Positions 14,272 to 23,305 are shown, counted from the first letter of the stretch. The stretch: DNA of 35,845 nucleotides from Anaerolineaceae bacterium (GCA_003446605.1 DMDF01000069.1:1-35845); one strand, 5' to 3'. Notes: a model not told the origin generated them from the sequence alone. Translations and numbers: made by a program.

Positions 14272-15948
14272 CTACGATCTTTTAATTACTTCTGCCTTTA
14301 ATTTCTTCAGGCGTTTCATGACGTCATTTTCTCCACGCCCAAAATATTCGTGCAGCAATTTGTATTCGTTGAAAATTCGATCATAAACAGCTTTATTTGC
14401 CATATTGGGCTGGAAATATTCATCCTTCAATGTCGCCATGCTTCTGGCTGCATCAAAGATGGAATCGTATCCTCCTAGCGCTCTTCCAGCCGCGACAGCC
14501 CCAAACATGGCTGAACCCAACGCAGGTGTTTGATCGGAGGCACTGACCTTGAAAGGCATTCCCATCACATCCGCATAGATCTGCATCAACAAGTGATTCT
14601 TCTCAGGTAAGCCACCGCAGGCTACCAGCTCATGGATAGGCACGCCGTTCTCCTGAAAAGCTTCCACAATGATGCGCGTTCCAAAAGCGGTGGCTTCAAT
14701 TAGAGCACGATAGATCTCTTCGGGTTTGGTCGCCAGAGTCATCCCAAGGATCATGCCCGTCAAGTCCACATCCACCAAAACAGAGCGATTGCCGTTCCAC
14801 CAATCCAGCGCCAGTAGTCCTGATTCACCTACTTTAAGAGCCGCCGCTTTTTCTTCCAAGACAGCATGAACACTCACGTGCCGTTCTTCGGCAATTCTCT
14901 TTACATCCGCTGGTACACAATTCTCCACAAACCACGCAAAATGATCGCCCACACAGGATTGACCGGCTTCATATCCAAAAAAGCCGGGAATAATGCCATC
15001 TTCCACATAGCCACAAATACCGGGGACAACATGTTCCGATTCGCCCAACACCATGTGGCAGGTAGAGGTACCCATGATCATTACCATTCGCCCGGGCTCC
15101 GTAACCGTGGCTGCTGGAACCGCCACATGCGCATCTACATTAGCGATGGCAACAGCCGTGCCCGGCTTCAATCCGGTCCATTCAGCTGCCTGCGGAGTCA
15201 GAACACCCGCTTTTTGACCAGCCGGACGGATATCGGTGCTCATCTTTTCGCTGATGACATCCGCCATCATAGGATGCAGTGCCTGGAAATATTCTCGTGA
15301 TGGAAAACCATCCTTTTTAGACCAGATCGCCTTGTAACCGGCAGTACAGCTATTGCGTGTCTCCACACCGGTTAATTGCCAGACCACCCAGTCAGCGGCT
15401 TCGATCATGCGATCAGCAGCTTTGTAGATATCGGGAGATACATGGATAATTTGCAATACTTTCGAGAAAAACCATTCCGATGAGATCTTCCCGCCGTATC
15501 TCGCCAGCCAGGGTTCTCCCATTTCACGCGCCGTTTGATTGATCTGGTCCGCTTCAGGTTGTGCAGCGTGATGTTTCCACAATTTCACCCAGGCGTGAGG
15601 ATCATCTCGATATTGGGGCAGCACACACAAGGGTGTTCCATCTCTTTTAACAGGCAGCATAGTACAGGCGGTAAAATCAATGCCTACCCCGATTACATCT
15701 CCTGCATCAATGCCCGACTGTTCCAGAACAGCAGGAATCGTATGTTGAAAAGTGCGGATGTAATCTTCAGGGTCCTGTAGAGCCCAATCAGGATCCAGTC
15801 GTTTTCCACTATCAGGTAATCTTTCATCGATAACGCCATGAACATAGACATACACTGCACTGGTAATTTCACGACCAGATCCAACATCCACCAGCACAGC
15901 TCGTCCAGATTCGGTGCCAAAATCCACACCAATTGTATATTTCGCCAT
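14272..15948 (-). CDS. araB: L-ribulokinase
   Basis: Phosphorylates L-ribulose with ATP to L-ribulose 5-phosphate. A FGGY-family kinase of 558 residues, the normal AraB size (about 560). The N-terminal ATPase loop is GVDFGTESGRA (residues 7-17). GVGIDFTACTMLPV follows near 87, and the C-terminal domain has MGTSTCHMV and ACGGLPEKNHLLMQIYADV. GGGAG precedes ATG 15948. The gene begins 86 bases after the M24-type gene with no terminator between, so it appears to be co-transcribed with the transporter genes upstream. Confidence 0.97.
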   Translation of the reverse strand: MAKYTIGVDFGTESGRAVLVDVGSGREITSAVYVYVHGVIDERLPDSGKRLDPDWALQDPEDYIRTFQHTIPAVLEQSGIDAGDVIGVGIDFTACTMLPVKRDGTPLCVLPQYRDDPHAWVKLWKHHAAQPEADQINQTAREMGEPWLARYGGKISSEWFFSKVLQIIHVSPDIYKAADRMIEAADWVVWQLTGVETRNSCTAGYKAIWSKKDGFPSREYFQALHPMMADVISEKMSTDIRPAGQKAGVLTPQAAEWTGLKPGTAVAIANVDAHVAVPAATVTEPGRMVMIMGTSTCHMVLGESEHVVPGICGYVEDGIIPGFFGYEAGQSCVGDHFAWFVENCVPADVKRIAEERHVSVHAVLEEKAAALKVGESGLLALDWWNGNRSVLVDVDLTGMILGMTLATKPEEIYRALIEATAFGTRIIVEAFQENGVPIHELVACGGLPEKNHLLMQIYADVMGMPFKVSASDQTPALGSAMFGAVAAGRALGGYDSIFDAARSMATLKDEYFQPNMANKAVYDRIFNEYKLLHEYFGRGENDVMKRLKKLKAEVIKRS

Positions 15949-16033
15949 ATCTACTCCCTCGATCTCGCTTTTATATAAGAAAAGTGTAGCCTCAATAATT
16001 CCAAATCGCTCCTTGAATTTCTCATTACTTTCC

Positions 16034-17149
16034 TCAATCGCGCACCATTACCATCGGTCGTCGAATTAACTGGTCACCAATCTGAATCTCCTCATACGAC
16101 CAACCAGGAATTTCGGTTAGGATTTCATTTTCATTTTCAGATATCAGGATAGTATCTTCTGATTTTGCGCCAGTTATAGTAGGATTCCAGGCAAATACTT
16201 GATTCACTTTGACAGGATGGAGTGTGAAGGGTGTTGCAGTTATTTCTCTTGGTTCGTAACCCGCCAACCCACCCTGATGATGTTTTTGCCATTCCCCGGC
16301 ATAGCCAGCATATTCATATTCATTTTGTGCGATTCGAAAAACATCCGCCAATGTCTTTCCGGGGCGGGAAGCCGCGATCATGGCTGCATCAATAAGCGCC
16401 GTTGCCAGTGATTTGCGTTTAACTTCATCCGGTAATGGTCCAAAATGCACCAGGCGGGTGATGGAACACACCAGACCCCATTTCCGCCCACACAAAATAA
16501 CCATGCAATACTTGTCCAATTTTTTTGAAGTTGGCAGGGGATGGCGATACTGGAAAATGCGCTCATCGCTGCCAACCAAATTGATCACCGGCTGGACCCC
16601 GTAACTCTCGGCTATCTGAGAGAGTTTCCCTGCGATCTGGTATTCTGTCATCCCTGGTTGCAGGGTTTCCATCGTTTCATTCATAATCTGTGCACAAAGC
16701 TTGCCCAGGGTTCTAAAACGATCAACTTCATTTTCCGTTAATTGAGATCGCAACCATGCCAGCTCAGCACTGATATCCGTTCCCCCCAAGAAAAGTCCAT
16801 CTGTACCCACCTTCATATCTCTTATAAATTCAGTCAATGAATTTCTTTTTTCGTACCAGGGGGAAATAATGAATTCCCAATCCTGCCCGTCCAAACCCTG
16901 TTCATCCTGCAGGCGTTGGGCTTCAATAGTATCTGTAAATACATATCTCTGTGTGGGGGTGATCAAAAGCGAGGCACATCCATCGCTGGCAGCTGTATTA
17001 ATATGAGAATCAGCACCACAGGTAGCCCAGGCAATACTGCTGAAACGCTGTAATAATAGAGCATCTGAACCTTTTTCAGATAGTAAACTGTTGATTTTTT
17101 CAATTTTTCTCTGCGACTCATTTCTTGTATTTCTATTTTTACAAAGCAT
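16034..17149 (-). CDS. M24 / creatinase-fold protein with an altered metal site
   Basis: A 371-residue pita-bread-fold protein: an N-terminal creatinase-like domain (1-140, with DGLFLGGTDIS at 117-127) and a C-terminal M24 domain (about 145-371). In M24 peptidases five residues bind two metals. By my alignment three are changed: Asp to Leu219 (MVILCG), Asp to Ser229 (VCSITR) and Glu to Asn322 (FAWNPT). A His pair (290/291) and Glu331 (KSEDTIL) remain. Creatinase itself is a metal-free member of this fold, so a non-peptidase role is likely. ATG 17149 follows AGGAG by six bases. A GTG at 17167 would translate that site. It lies between a creatininase-family gene and araB, so a role in handling the imported substrate is inferred. 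Substrate unknown. Confidence 0.75.
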   Translation of the reverse strand: MLCKNRNTRNESQRKIEKINSLLSEKGSDALLLQRFSSIAWATCGADSHINTAASDGCASLLITPTQRYVFTDTIEAQRLQDEQGLDGQDWEFIISPWYEKRNSLTEFIRDMKVGTDGLFLGGTDISAELAWLRSQLTENEVDRFRTLGKLCAQIMNETMETLQPGMTEYQIAGKLSQIAESYGVQPVINLVGSDERIFQYRHPLPTSKKLDKYCMVILCGRKWGLVCSITRLVHFGPLPDEVKRKSLATALIDAAMIAASRPGKTLADVFRIAQNEYEYAGYAGEWQKHHQGGLAGYEPREITATPFTLHPVKVNQVFAWNPTITGAKSEDTILISENENEILTEIPGWSYEEIQIGDQLIRRPMVMVRD

Positions 17150-17258
17150 GCTTTTCTCCTGAAGCACTGGATTGTATTTCTTTTTTATTCTCCCTTATTG
17201 GCGGATAAAAACCACACGAGAAATTAGTGATTAAGTGGTTTTATTAATACCCATTTAT

Positions 17259-17289
17259 GTGTCCCCCAATTAATTATATTGAGGGACAC
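17259..17289 (-). other. Intercistronic stem-loop between the creatininase-like and M24 genes
   Basis: A 12-bp stem with one mismatch, GTGTCCCCCAAT (17259-17270) and ATTGAGGGACAC (17278-17289), around a 7-base AT loop. The T run follows it only in the plus direction (17290-17302), yet both neighbours are on the minus strand. It is therefore more likely an RNA-stability or processing element than the operon terminator. It lies in a 190-base gap. Confidence 0.6.
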
Positions 17290-17340
17290 TTTTATTGTTT
17301 TTCTCGTTATCCTTAATCTGGTTTTATCCTGTACAAAGGT

Positions 17341-18207
17341 CTAATAATTTGGATCAGGATATTTTTTTCTCGGCAGCCATTTTCCGTGTTTTGGAAGGAC
17401 AATATTCTGCGTCATGTCATCAATCTTTTTAATGCGAGCAAGGACATCTTCAATGTCTATTGCTTCAATCATTTTATCGATATACTCTACTCCTTCACTA
17501 GCACGCTGATCCCGTTCATCTTCAGATTGCAAGGGATCAAATCCAGCATGTTCATCTGGGTCCGTAAAGTAGAAACCGACTGCTGCTCCCATATGAGCAA
17601 GGGTCCTGAGCCGGTTAACAAAATCTGTAGTCATAGGTAAAGGTCTCGAGGGAACGCCAGGACGAATCGGTAATTCTTCGAGTCTGTTGAGAACCTTATA
17701 AGCACCATAGAAAATATTCATCACTTTAGGGTCACTATACATATCAATCTTTGCAACTTTTAAAACGTCCACTAGATCGATATACATGATCGGTATTTTC
17801 GTATCCTCAAAAATTTGGGTGATAACCGGACCAATGGTTAACACAGCCGGTGCATGCAGTGATAGATAGATTTGACGGCGAAAACCCTGATTTAGAAGTG
17901 AAGTGGCAATCTTTTCCAGATAAGCAGCTCCATCCATAACACTTACATTGATCGAGGCACGACTGGTAAGTGTAGCATTGCCCGTGTAGAAAAATGACAG
18001 GTTACCAAGAACCAACCCATCCGTTGCTTCCGCCAATTTCAGTGCGAATGCTTCAGGCACGGTTTGTTCTACATCCACAGGAAAATCTCCATGGTTTTCT
18101 ACATTTCCAACCGGAATATAGACGAGATCATTCCGATCAAGATACTCTTCAATTTCTCCGTTGGTCATCTTAAGATAGAATCTTGTTCGCATATCTTCGT
18201 TGTTCAT
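17341..18207 (-). CDS. Creatininase-family protein with an incomplete metal site
   Basis: A 288-residue member of the creatininase/MftE amidohydrolase family. Members cleave cyclic amides or process small peptides using a two-metal site. The family N-terminal motif appears as PVGNVENHGDFP, with Glu37 and His39 in the places of two ligands. By my alignment the third ligand (Asp45 of creatininase) is Glu47. The NGHxEN motif is reduced to LSLHAPA: His118 stays but the ligand Glu becomes Pro120. Activity may be changed or lost. ATG 18207 (MNNEDMRTRF) is preferred to one at 18252 that has no ribosome site. It sits after the ABC permease and before a creatinase-fold gene, a pairing that recalls creatinine degradation, but here it is followed by araBDA. 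Confidence 0.72.
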   Translation of the reverse strand: MNNEDMRTRFYLKMTNGEIEEYLDRNDLVYIPVGNVENHGDFPVDVEQTVPEAFALKLAEATDGLVLGNLSFFYTGNATLTSRASINVSVMDGAAYLEKIATSLLNQGFRRQIYLSLHAPAVLTIGPVITQIFEDTKIPIMYIDLVDVLKVAKIDMYSDPKVMNIFYGAYKVLNRLEELPIRPGVPSRPLPMTTDFVNRLRTLAHMGAAVGFYFTDPDEHAGFDPLQSEDERDQRASEGVEYIDKMIEAIDIEDVLARIKKIDDMTQNIVLPKHGKWLPRKKYPDPNY

Positions 18208-18315
18208 TTTTATATCTTCTTTCTTTGTTAAGTCACAAGCTTTCTTTCGCATCTAAAAACAGCTTTTCGTGGACTGTATTCTCAGGTAATAAAAGGTTTT
18301 GATTTTTTATATGTA

Positions 18316-18410
18316 CTTTTCTCCTTTCTACGAAAATAATTTATATGGTCTCTTTTTGGCTAATACACGGTCCAAAATTGATGGAATAACATCCTATTCG
18401 TAGAGAAAAG
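18316..18410 (-). other. Long-loop inverted repeat just after the permease gene
   Basis: TTCGTAGAGAAAAG (18397-18410) is complementary to CTTTTCTC...TCTACGAA (18316-18334), apart from a 3-4 base bulge, with about 62 bases between. It begins four bases after the permease stop codon. In RNA it could protect the transporter transcript's 3' end or separate it from downstream genes. No T run follows. Confidence 0.45.
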
Positions 18411-18413
18411 CTA

Positions 18414-19394
18414 TTAATCGGATCCTTTTCCACGAATTGTGTCGAGGAAAATCGCAGCCAAAAGAATTACTCCTCTCAATAACATCTGATAGTATGAACT
18501 TACACTTAAAAGGCTCATCCCATTTGCGATGACTGCCATAAGAAGAATTCCGAGCAAGGTATTTACCACGGAACCTTTCCCACCTGACATGGATAAACCA
18601 CCCAAAATTACACCTGCAATAATATCGAGTTCATTGCCCGTTCCGGCATTATTTAGAGCTACGCTACCTTGTGCAATGTAAAGGATGGAAGCAAGACCAG
18701 AACAAGCTCCGCAAATTACATAAGAGATGATGCGTTCCTTTTGAATATTGACACCAGACAGAAAAGATGCTGGAGCACTAGATCCCACAGAGTAGACATT
18801 GCGACCATATTGGGTATATTTCAATACAAACCAAACAATAATGTAAACGACCAACATAATTAATAATAAAGTCGGTAAACCTAAAACAGAACCAAATCCG
18901 ACAAACTTAATGAGTGGATCTTTTATGGTTACATATCTCCCACTCGTTGAAATGAAAGCCAACGCTCTGAACACAAGCTGGCTCCCCAATGTTGCAATAA
19001 ACGGCATAATGCGAAGTTTCGTTATTAAAAAAGCATTGAATAATCCGCCTAGTAATCCAGCCAATATTGCAATCAAGATAAGGGTCAAACCACTGGCACC
19101 ATTTTCATAACCAATAGCAACACACATTCCGCTGAGAGCCATGAGCGCCATCTGCGAAAGATCAATTCCACCCATCAACAAGACAACCGTTAAACCAGCA
19201 GCCATGATCCCATTTGCCGCAATATACACACTGATATTTTTAAAATTAGCAAATGTAAAGAAATATGGCGTCAACCGTGACCAAACAACACATATCCCAA
19301 TTAACGCTAAAACAATGCTTCCAACTGATGAAAAATTTTTCTTAATGTAGTTGCTCGCCGATGACAAAATAGAATTTGTTTTTGAATTATTCAT
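18414..19394 (-). CDS. Sugar ABC transporter permease (RbsC/AraH family)
   Basis: Inner-membrane permease of a monosaccharide importer (CUT2 class). 326 residues with about nine to ten hydrophobic segments. Family motifs are ANGIMAAGLTVVLLMGGIDL (residues 60-79), the GLLGGLFNAFLITKLRIMPFI region (113-133, including the NAF turn), and GVILGGLSMSGGKGS near 268, the loop that contacts the ATPase. ATG 19394 is two bases after the ATPase stop, so translation is coupled. Substrate cannot be read from sequence; arabinose is inferred from araBDA in the same operon. Confidence 0.92.
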   Translation of the reverse strand: MNNSKTNSILSSASNYIKKNFSSVGSIVLALIGICVVWSRLTPYFFTFANFKNISVYIAANGIMAAGLTVVLLMGGIDLSQMALMALSGMCVAIGYENGASGLTLILIAILAGLLGGLFNAFLITKLRIMPFIATLGSQLVFRALAFISTSGRYVTIKDPLIKFVGFGSVLGLPTLLLIMLVVYIIVWFVLKYTQYGRNVYSVGSSAPASFLSGVNIQKERIISYVICGACSGLASILYIAQGSVALNNAGTGNELDIIAGVILGGLSMSGGKGSVVNTLLGILLMAVIANGMSLLSVSSYYQMLLRGVILLAAIFLDTIRGKGSD

Positions 19395-19396
19395 AG

Positions 19397-20884
19397 CTAT
19401 CCTTGCTCTCCTATCGCGCTTTTTATGATTTTTTCTTGCGTCATTTGACTTTTCCCAATTTCAGCGGTGATCATACCGTTATGAAAAACATAGACACGGT
19501 CAGAAAGTGCAAGCAATTCCGGAAGATCCGTGGCAACCAGCACTACTGCACATCCCTTGTGGCAAAGCGCTTCCATTTGCTTATAAATTTCAACCTTGGC
19601 ACCAACATCCAATCCCCGAGTAGGTTCATTCATAAGAAATACCTTAGGATTGTTATCCAACCATTTTGCGATAATCACTTTTTGCTGATTTCCGCCTGAA
19701 AGGGTTTCTATCGGAGTCGAAAGAGATGGGGTCTTAATATTGAGATCTTTCATCCACTTAGAAGCAATTCGCTTTTCTTTTGCGGGGCTCAGTATTGGAC
19801 CCGATTTGTATTTTCCAAGAGTAACAATAGAAATATTTGACATCACCGATAAACCAGACATAACACCTTCTGTCTTGCGTTCATCAGGTATATATGCGAT
19901 TCCGACTTTAATAGCATCCCGTGGTTTTTTTATTTCTGTTTTCTTTCCTGCAACAAAAATCTCGCCCATTTCTTTTTTACGTATGCCAAAAACGCTTTTC
20001 AAAGCCTCAGAACAACCAGAGCCCATCAATCCGTAAAGACCGAGAATTTCGCCCTTCCGGGCAGAAAATGAGACATCCTTTAAATAACTATCAGATAAGT
20101 TTTTCACTTCAAAAGAAATTTCTCCTATTTCTCTTTCCCCGATAGGGTACATATCTTTTAATTCACGACCAATCATATTTCGCACAATGTCATCGCGGGA
20201 GGTATCAGAAAGTCTAGAAACTTTGATACTACGTCCGTCACGCAAAACTTGAACACGATCTGCCACCTCAAATATCTCGTCCAATTTGTGCGAAATATAA
20301 ATAATTCCTTTTCCATCATGCCTTAACTTTTTAATTAATGTAAATAACTTTTTAGTTTCATTCTCATTCAAGGCAGAGGTCGGCTCGTCCAAAATCAGTA
20401 GTTTCATATTACGAGCATAAGCGCGCGCAATTTCCAAAAGCTGCCTTTCGCCAGGTGATAATTCAATCGCTGGTGTAAAAGGATCCAAATGATCCAAACC
20501 AACCTCTTTTTGAATTTTTACGCTTTGCGTTTTTAGAGCTTTATAATCAATCCTTCCTGCTCTTTTAGGCTGGCTTCCTACATAGATATTTTCAGCAATG
20601 GACATCAAAGGTAGATAGCTCGGTTCCTGATAGATCACTGCAATACCCGCCTCAATAGATTTACGGGGGCTTAATTTATCCAAATGATTACCATCAAAAA
20701 TTATGCTCCCCCTATCCTGCTGATACGCTCCGGATATGATCTTTATAAGCGTAGATTTACCAGCACCATTTTCCCCAACGATCGCCAGTACTTCTCCGCA
20801 ATCTATTTCTAAATCAAGGCTGTCAAGCGCTAATACGCCTGGAAATTGCTTGCTAATTCCCTTTACTTGGAGCAGTTTCTTCAC
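19397..20884 (-). CDS. Sugar ABC transporter double ATPase (RbsA/AraG/XylG family)
   Basis: A tandem ATPase of 495 residues that drives sugar import. The first domain is complete: Walker A GENGAGKST (38-46), signature LSPGERQ (142-148), Walker B LLILDEPT (Asp166/Glu167), His199. The second is degenerate: the Walker A is GLMGSGCSE (285-293) with Cys for Lys, the signature LSGGNQQ (395-401) is good, and Walker B reads FLMNEPT, where Asn419 replaces Asp. A weak second Walker A is normal for this family, but the Asn is an extra change. The start is GTG 20884 with GGAGG ten bases before it. A stem-loop separates it from the binding-protein gene. Confidence 0.95.
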   Translation of the reverse strand: MKKLLQVKGISKQFPGVLALDSLDLEIDCGEVLAIVGENGAGKSTLIKIISGAYQQDRGSIIFDGNHLDKLSPRKSIEAGIAVIYQEPSYLPLMSIAENIYVGSQPKRAGRIDYKALKTQSVKIQKEVGLDHLDPFTPAIELSPGERQLLEIARAYARNMKLLILDEPTSALNENETKKLFTLIKKLRHDGKGIIYISHKLDEIFEVADRVQVLRDGRSIKVSRLSDTSRDDIVRNMIGRELKDMYPIGEREIGEISFEVKNLSDSYLKDVSFSARKGEILGLYGLMGSGCSEALKSVFGIRKKEMGEIFVAGKKTEIKKPRDAIKVGIAYIPDERKTEGVMSGLSVMSNISIVTLGKYKSGPILSPAKEKRIASKWMKDLNIKTPSLSTPIETLSGGNQQKVIIAKWLDNNPKVFLMNEPTRGLDVGAKVEIYKQMEALCHKGCAVVLVATDLPELLALSDRVYVFHNGMITAEIGKSQMTQEKIIKSAIGEQG

Positions 20885-20951
20885 GACGACTTTACCTCCA
20901 TAATTTGGATTTGCCTGATTATTTTTCTATTCTTGTTGGTCAGTCTGTGCA

Positions 20952-21007
20952 TTGGTTGACGTATGTTTTTTTTACGATGAAATGTCTTTACAGCATACGC
21001 CAACCAG
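20952..21007 (-). other. Intercistronic stem-loop after the binding-protein gene
   Basis: Arms 20952-20965 (TTGGTTGACGTATG) and 20994-21007 pair over 14 positions in the minus-strand RNA, including G-U wobbles, around a 28-base loop. It starts 15 bases after the binding-protein stop and has no T run. Such hairpins commonly stabilise the binding-protein mRNA so that it is made in excess over ATPase and permease. That role is inferred here. Confidence 0.6.
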
Positions 21008-21021
21008 TAATTTGAAAATTG

Positions 21022-22065
21022 TTATTTGTCCTTCAATTCAGGAAACACTTCATACAGGTTATAAATACCGACCACGATAGGACTAGTAACAGTTTCATGG
21101 GGAACATCTTCATTTGCCAGAATTCTGGAAGCAAGATCAATAATTTCGCCTCCAAAAGTCTTGGCTGGTAAATAATTTGAACCTCTCCACGGCACTGTAT
21201 AATCATTTGCATCTACGGCAGCTTTAAAATAATCCAAAGCAATGTCAACACAGTCGCTCCCGGTTCCTATTACATCAGCACTTCGTCCAGCAGCTTCCAC
21301 CGCTGAAAAAGCAGCGTTGGCTACATCGTCAGTTTGTGCAAACAAGGCAATTTTCTTATCAGGATTTGCAGTCAGCATATCCATCGTTTGTTGGTAAATG
21401 CCGACCGTGTCACCAAATTTTGCCTCAATTTGAATGATTGGTTTTCCAGTCACATCGACATAATTTACCATTCCTTCAGGTGCTTTTGTTAAACGTTCAA
21501 CCACATCCGTAGCACCTTGAAAACCACCAAGCATGACGATGAGATCATAATTTCCACCCCATTCATCTTTAATCAACTTACCAACAAAATCACCAACGGC
21601 TTCACCCATGGCTGCATTACTGACGCCAAAAGTATAGGAAGGTTCCTCCAATTGAACAAACAAACCAATATAGGGGATTCCATCGATTGCGGCTTGCTCA
21701 GCAAAAGGAACGATTACATCTTGCGACCCATTTCCATCTATGATCAAATCCACCCCAATCAATTTAAATTGATCATAAGCAGAACGCATTTTAACGGGAT
21801 CATAATCGGTAAAAATAGCGGTTAATTCATAACCGCGATCTTCACATGCCTTGACGAGGCTATCGTAGACGTCTTTAAAAAATGCGTTTGTAGTGCTAAT
21901 GCCGTAGTAACCAACTTTAATTAGTTCGCTACTCATAGTTGTGACGCTATCTTCATCTGATGATTGTGTCTCGTTTGAGTTTTGCGTTGATACATCGCTT
22001 GTGTTACAACCGATCAATAATGCACTTATAGCGATTAAGGAAATTACGATTAATACTTTTTTCAT
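21022..22065 (-). CDS. Sugar-binding lipoprotein of the ABC importer
   Basis: Extracytoplasmic receptor of the importer. 347 residues: a signal peptide MKKVLIVISLIAISALLIGC with lipobox Cys20, a Ser/Thr/Asp-rich linker (about 21-45), then a type I periplasmic-binding fold (IKVGYYGISTTNAFFKDVYD at the first strand, VDLIIDGNGSQD, and ALFAQTDDVANAAFSAVEAAG in the second lobe). It follows the LacI gene and leads the ATPase and permease genes, the usual CUT2 order. Ribosome site AGGAAGG precedes the ATG. Ligand unknown; L-arabinose or an arabinoside is likely from context. Confidence 0.92.
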   Translation of the reverse strand: MKKVLIVISLIAISALLIGCNTSDVSTQNSNETQSSDEDSVTTMSSELIKVGYYGISTTNAFFKDVYDSLVKACEDRGYELTAIFTDYDPVKMRSAYDQFKLIGVDLIIDGNGSQDVIVPFAEQAAIDGIPYIGLFVQLEEPSYTFGVSNAAMGEAVGDFVGKLIKDEWGGNYDLIVMLGGFQGATDVVERLTKAPEGMVNYVDVTGKPIIQIEAKFGDTVGIYQQTMDMLTANPDKKIALFAQTDDVANAAFSAVEAAGRSADVIGTGSDCVDIALDYFKAAVDANDYTVPWRGSNYLPAKTFGGEIIDLASRILANEDVPHETVTSPIVVGIYNLYEVFPELKDK

Positions 22066-22164
22066 CTTACAACTTCCTTCCTTGTTTATTATTATTCGTT
22101 GTTGTGCGGTAAAATATTAAAGGGCGAATTGATTTCCTTTTTATATCTTTTTCGCACCTTATTT

Positions 22165-22203
22165 AAGTGCTTGTCATGAACCGCAGATTGATGACAGGCA
22201 CTT
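22165..22203 (-). other. Stem-loop between the LacI gene and the binding-protein gene
   Basis: AAGTGCTTGTCAT (22165-22177) and ATGACAGGCACTT (22191-22203) form a 13-bp stem with one C-A mismatch in the minus RNA and a 13-base loop. It lies 39 bases after the LacI stop. No T run follows, so it may attenuate or process the transcript rather than end it. The rest of the 176-base gap shows no strong promoter: a TAATAT near 22120 lacks a good -35. Confidence 0.55.
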
Positions 22204-22241
22204 TCTCTTATTGATCTATTCCTTTCCACCTCCTGATCTCT

Positions 22242-23276
22242 TTATTTTAGAGAACTGTTTCGAACTAATAGATTTGGGGTCAGCAAAATCGTCTTATATT
22301 CAGGCGATTCATTATTACGAAACGATTCAATGATTCTAACAATTTCATGTACTGCTAGTGTACCTACTTGGTGTTGGTCATGTTGAACAGTTGTCAGTGC
22401 GGGCCAAAAATGTTCCGATTCAGGAATGTTATCAAATCCAACGATCCCGAAATCCTGTGGCACACGCAATTTCTTTTGATGCACAATAGTCAGTGCACCC
22501 AGCGCCATTTGATCATTCGCAGCAAAGATGGCATCCATTTCGGGATATTTTTGAAATAATTGTTGGGTCACTTCATACCCGGATGCAGAAGACCAGTTGC
22601 CTTCCACCCAGTGGTTGTCATTACCTTCTATCCCGGCATTTCGCAGGGTATCTTTCCATGCTTTGAAACGTTGCTGCGATTCCCACCAATCCATCGGACC
22701 AGCGATATGACCGATATGGCGATATCCTTTTTCAAGCAGATGGGATAATGCAAGCTGCCCACCGACATAGTTATCCATGGAAATAATAGAAATCCCTTCT
22801 CGTGGTTCCATGGTTAGATAGACGATCGGTACATCTAATTCGTACGAAAAATTATCCACCCAATCACGGTTACTCCCAATTTCGGGAGCTGCCCAGATAA
22901 TGCCATCTACATGGTGGGAAATCAGTTCATTAAATATTGGAACAATATCATTGGTGTTAAAATGGGGTAATTCTTTCAGCAAAAGGGAATAACCGGCTTG
23001 TTCTGCTGCGCATGTGATCCCGTTTAAAGTTCTGGATGGACCGATAAATTTCAACCCGGCTGTTACCACTCCCAGGGTATAACTGCGCTGCTGGATCAAA
23101 CTGCGCGCCAAAGCGCTGGGTTGGTAATCCATTTCTGTGATCACCTGTTTCACCCGTTCACGTGTATCCGGAGCGACATCCGGACGATCATTAATCACGC
23201 GCGATACGGTTTGTGTGGAAACACCAGCGGCAGCAGCTACTTGTTTAATGGTGGGGCGTTTACTTTTTTGTTCCAT
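22242..23276 (-). CDS. LacI-family transcriptional regulator
   Basis: DNA-binding repressor sensing a sugar. 344 residues: the N-terminal LacI helix-turn-helix (TIKQVAAAAGVSTQTVSRVI, residues 9-28) and hinge (YQPSALARSL), then a periplasmic-binding-like sensor domain (DGIIWAAPE, IFAANDQMALGALTI, FGIVGFDNIPESEHFWPALTTV). It heads the run of minus-strand genes that includes the transporter and araBDA, so it is very likely the regulator of that operon. It probably also controls itself: a 12-bp palindrome overlaps its own transcription start. The short leader (about 25 bases) has only GGGAAC as a ribosome site. Confidence 0.93.
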   Translation of the reverse strand: MEQKSKRPTIKQVAAAAGVSTQTVSRVINDRPDVAPDTRERVKQVITEMDYQPSALARSLIQQRSYTLGVVTAGLKFIGPSRTLNGITCAAEQAGYSLLLKELPHFNTNDIVPIFNELISHHVDGIIWAAPEIGSNRDWVDNFSYELDVPIVYLTMEPREGISIISMDNYVGGQLALSHLLEKGYRHIGHIAGPMDWWESQQRFKAWKDTLRNAGIEGNDNHWVEGNWSSASGYEVTQQLFQKYPEMDAIFAANDQMALGALTIVHQKKLRVPQDFGIVGFDNIPESEHFWPALTTVQHDQHQVGTLAVHEIVRIIESFRNNESPEYKTILLTPNLLVRNSSLK

Positions 23277-23280
23277 GTGA

Positions 23281-23305
23281 TGTTATCGTTCCCGTTATCG
23301 ATAAC
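23281..23305. promoter_or_regulatory. LacI-type operator
   Basis: A perfect 12-bp palindrome GTTATCGATAAC (23294-23305) with central CG, the hallmark of LacI-family sites, directly abuts the -10. A second half-site GTTATCG (23282-23288) lies 12 bases away in direct orientation. I saw no other full copy in the window, including before the binding-protein gene. Confidence 0.8.

Noticed and set aside
14866..15300. A 144-codon plus-strand frame opposite araB.
   Set aside because: Shadow of the conserved araB gene. Its product resembles no family.
17259..17302. Hairpin plus T run as a terminator of the transport operon.
   Set aside because: The T run lies on the plus-strand side, whereas all neighbouring genes are transcribed on the minus strand.
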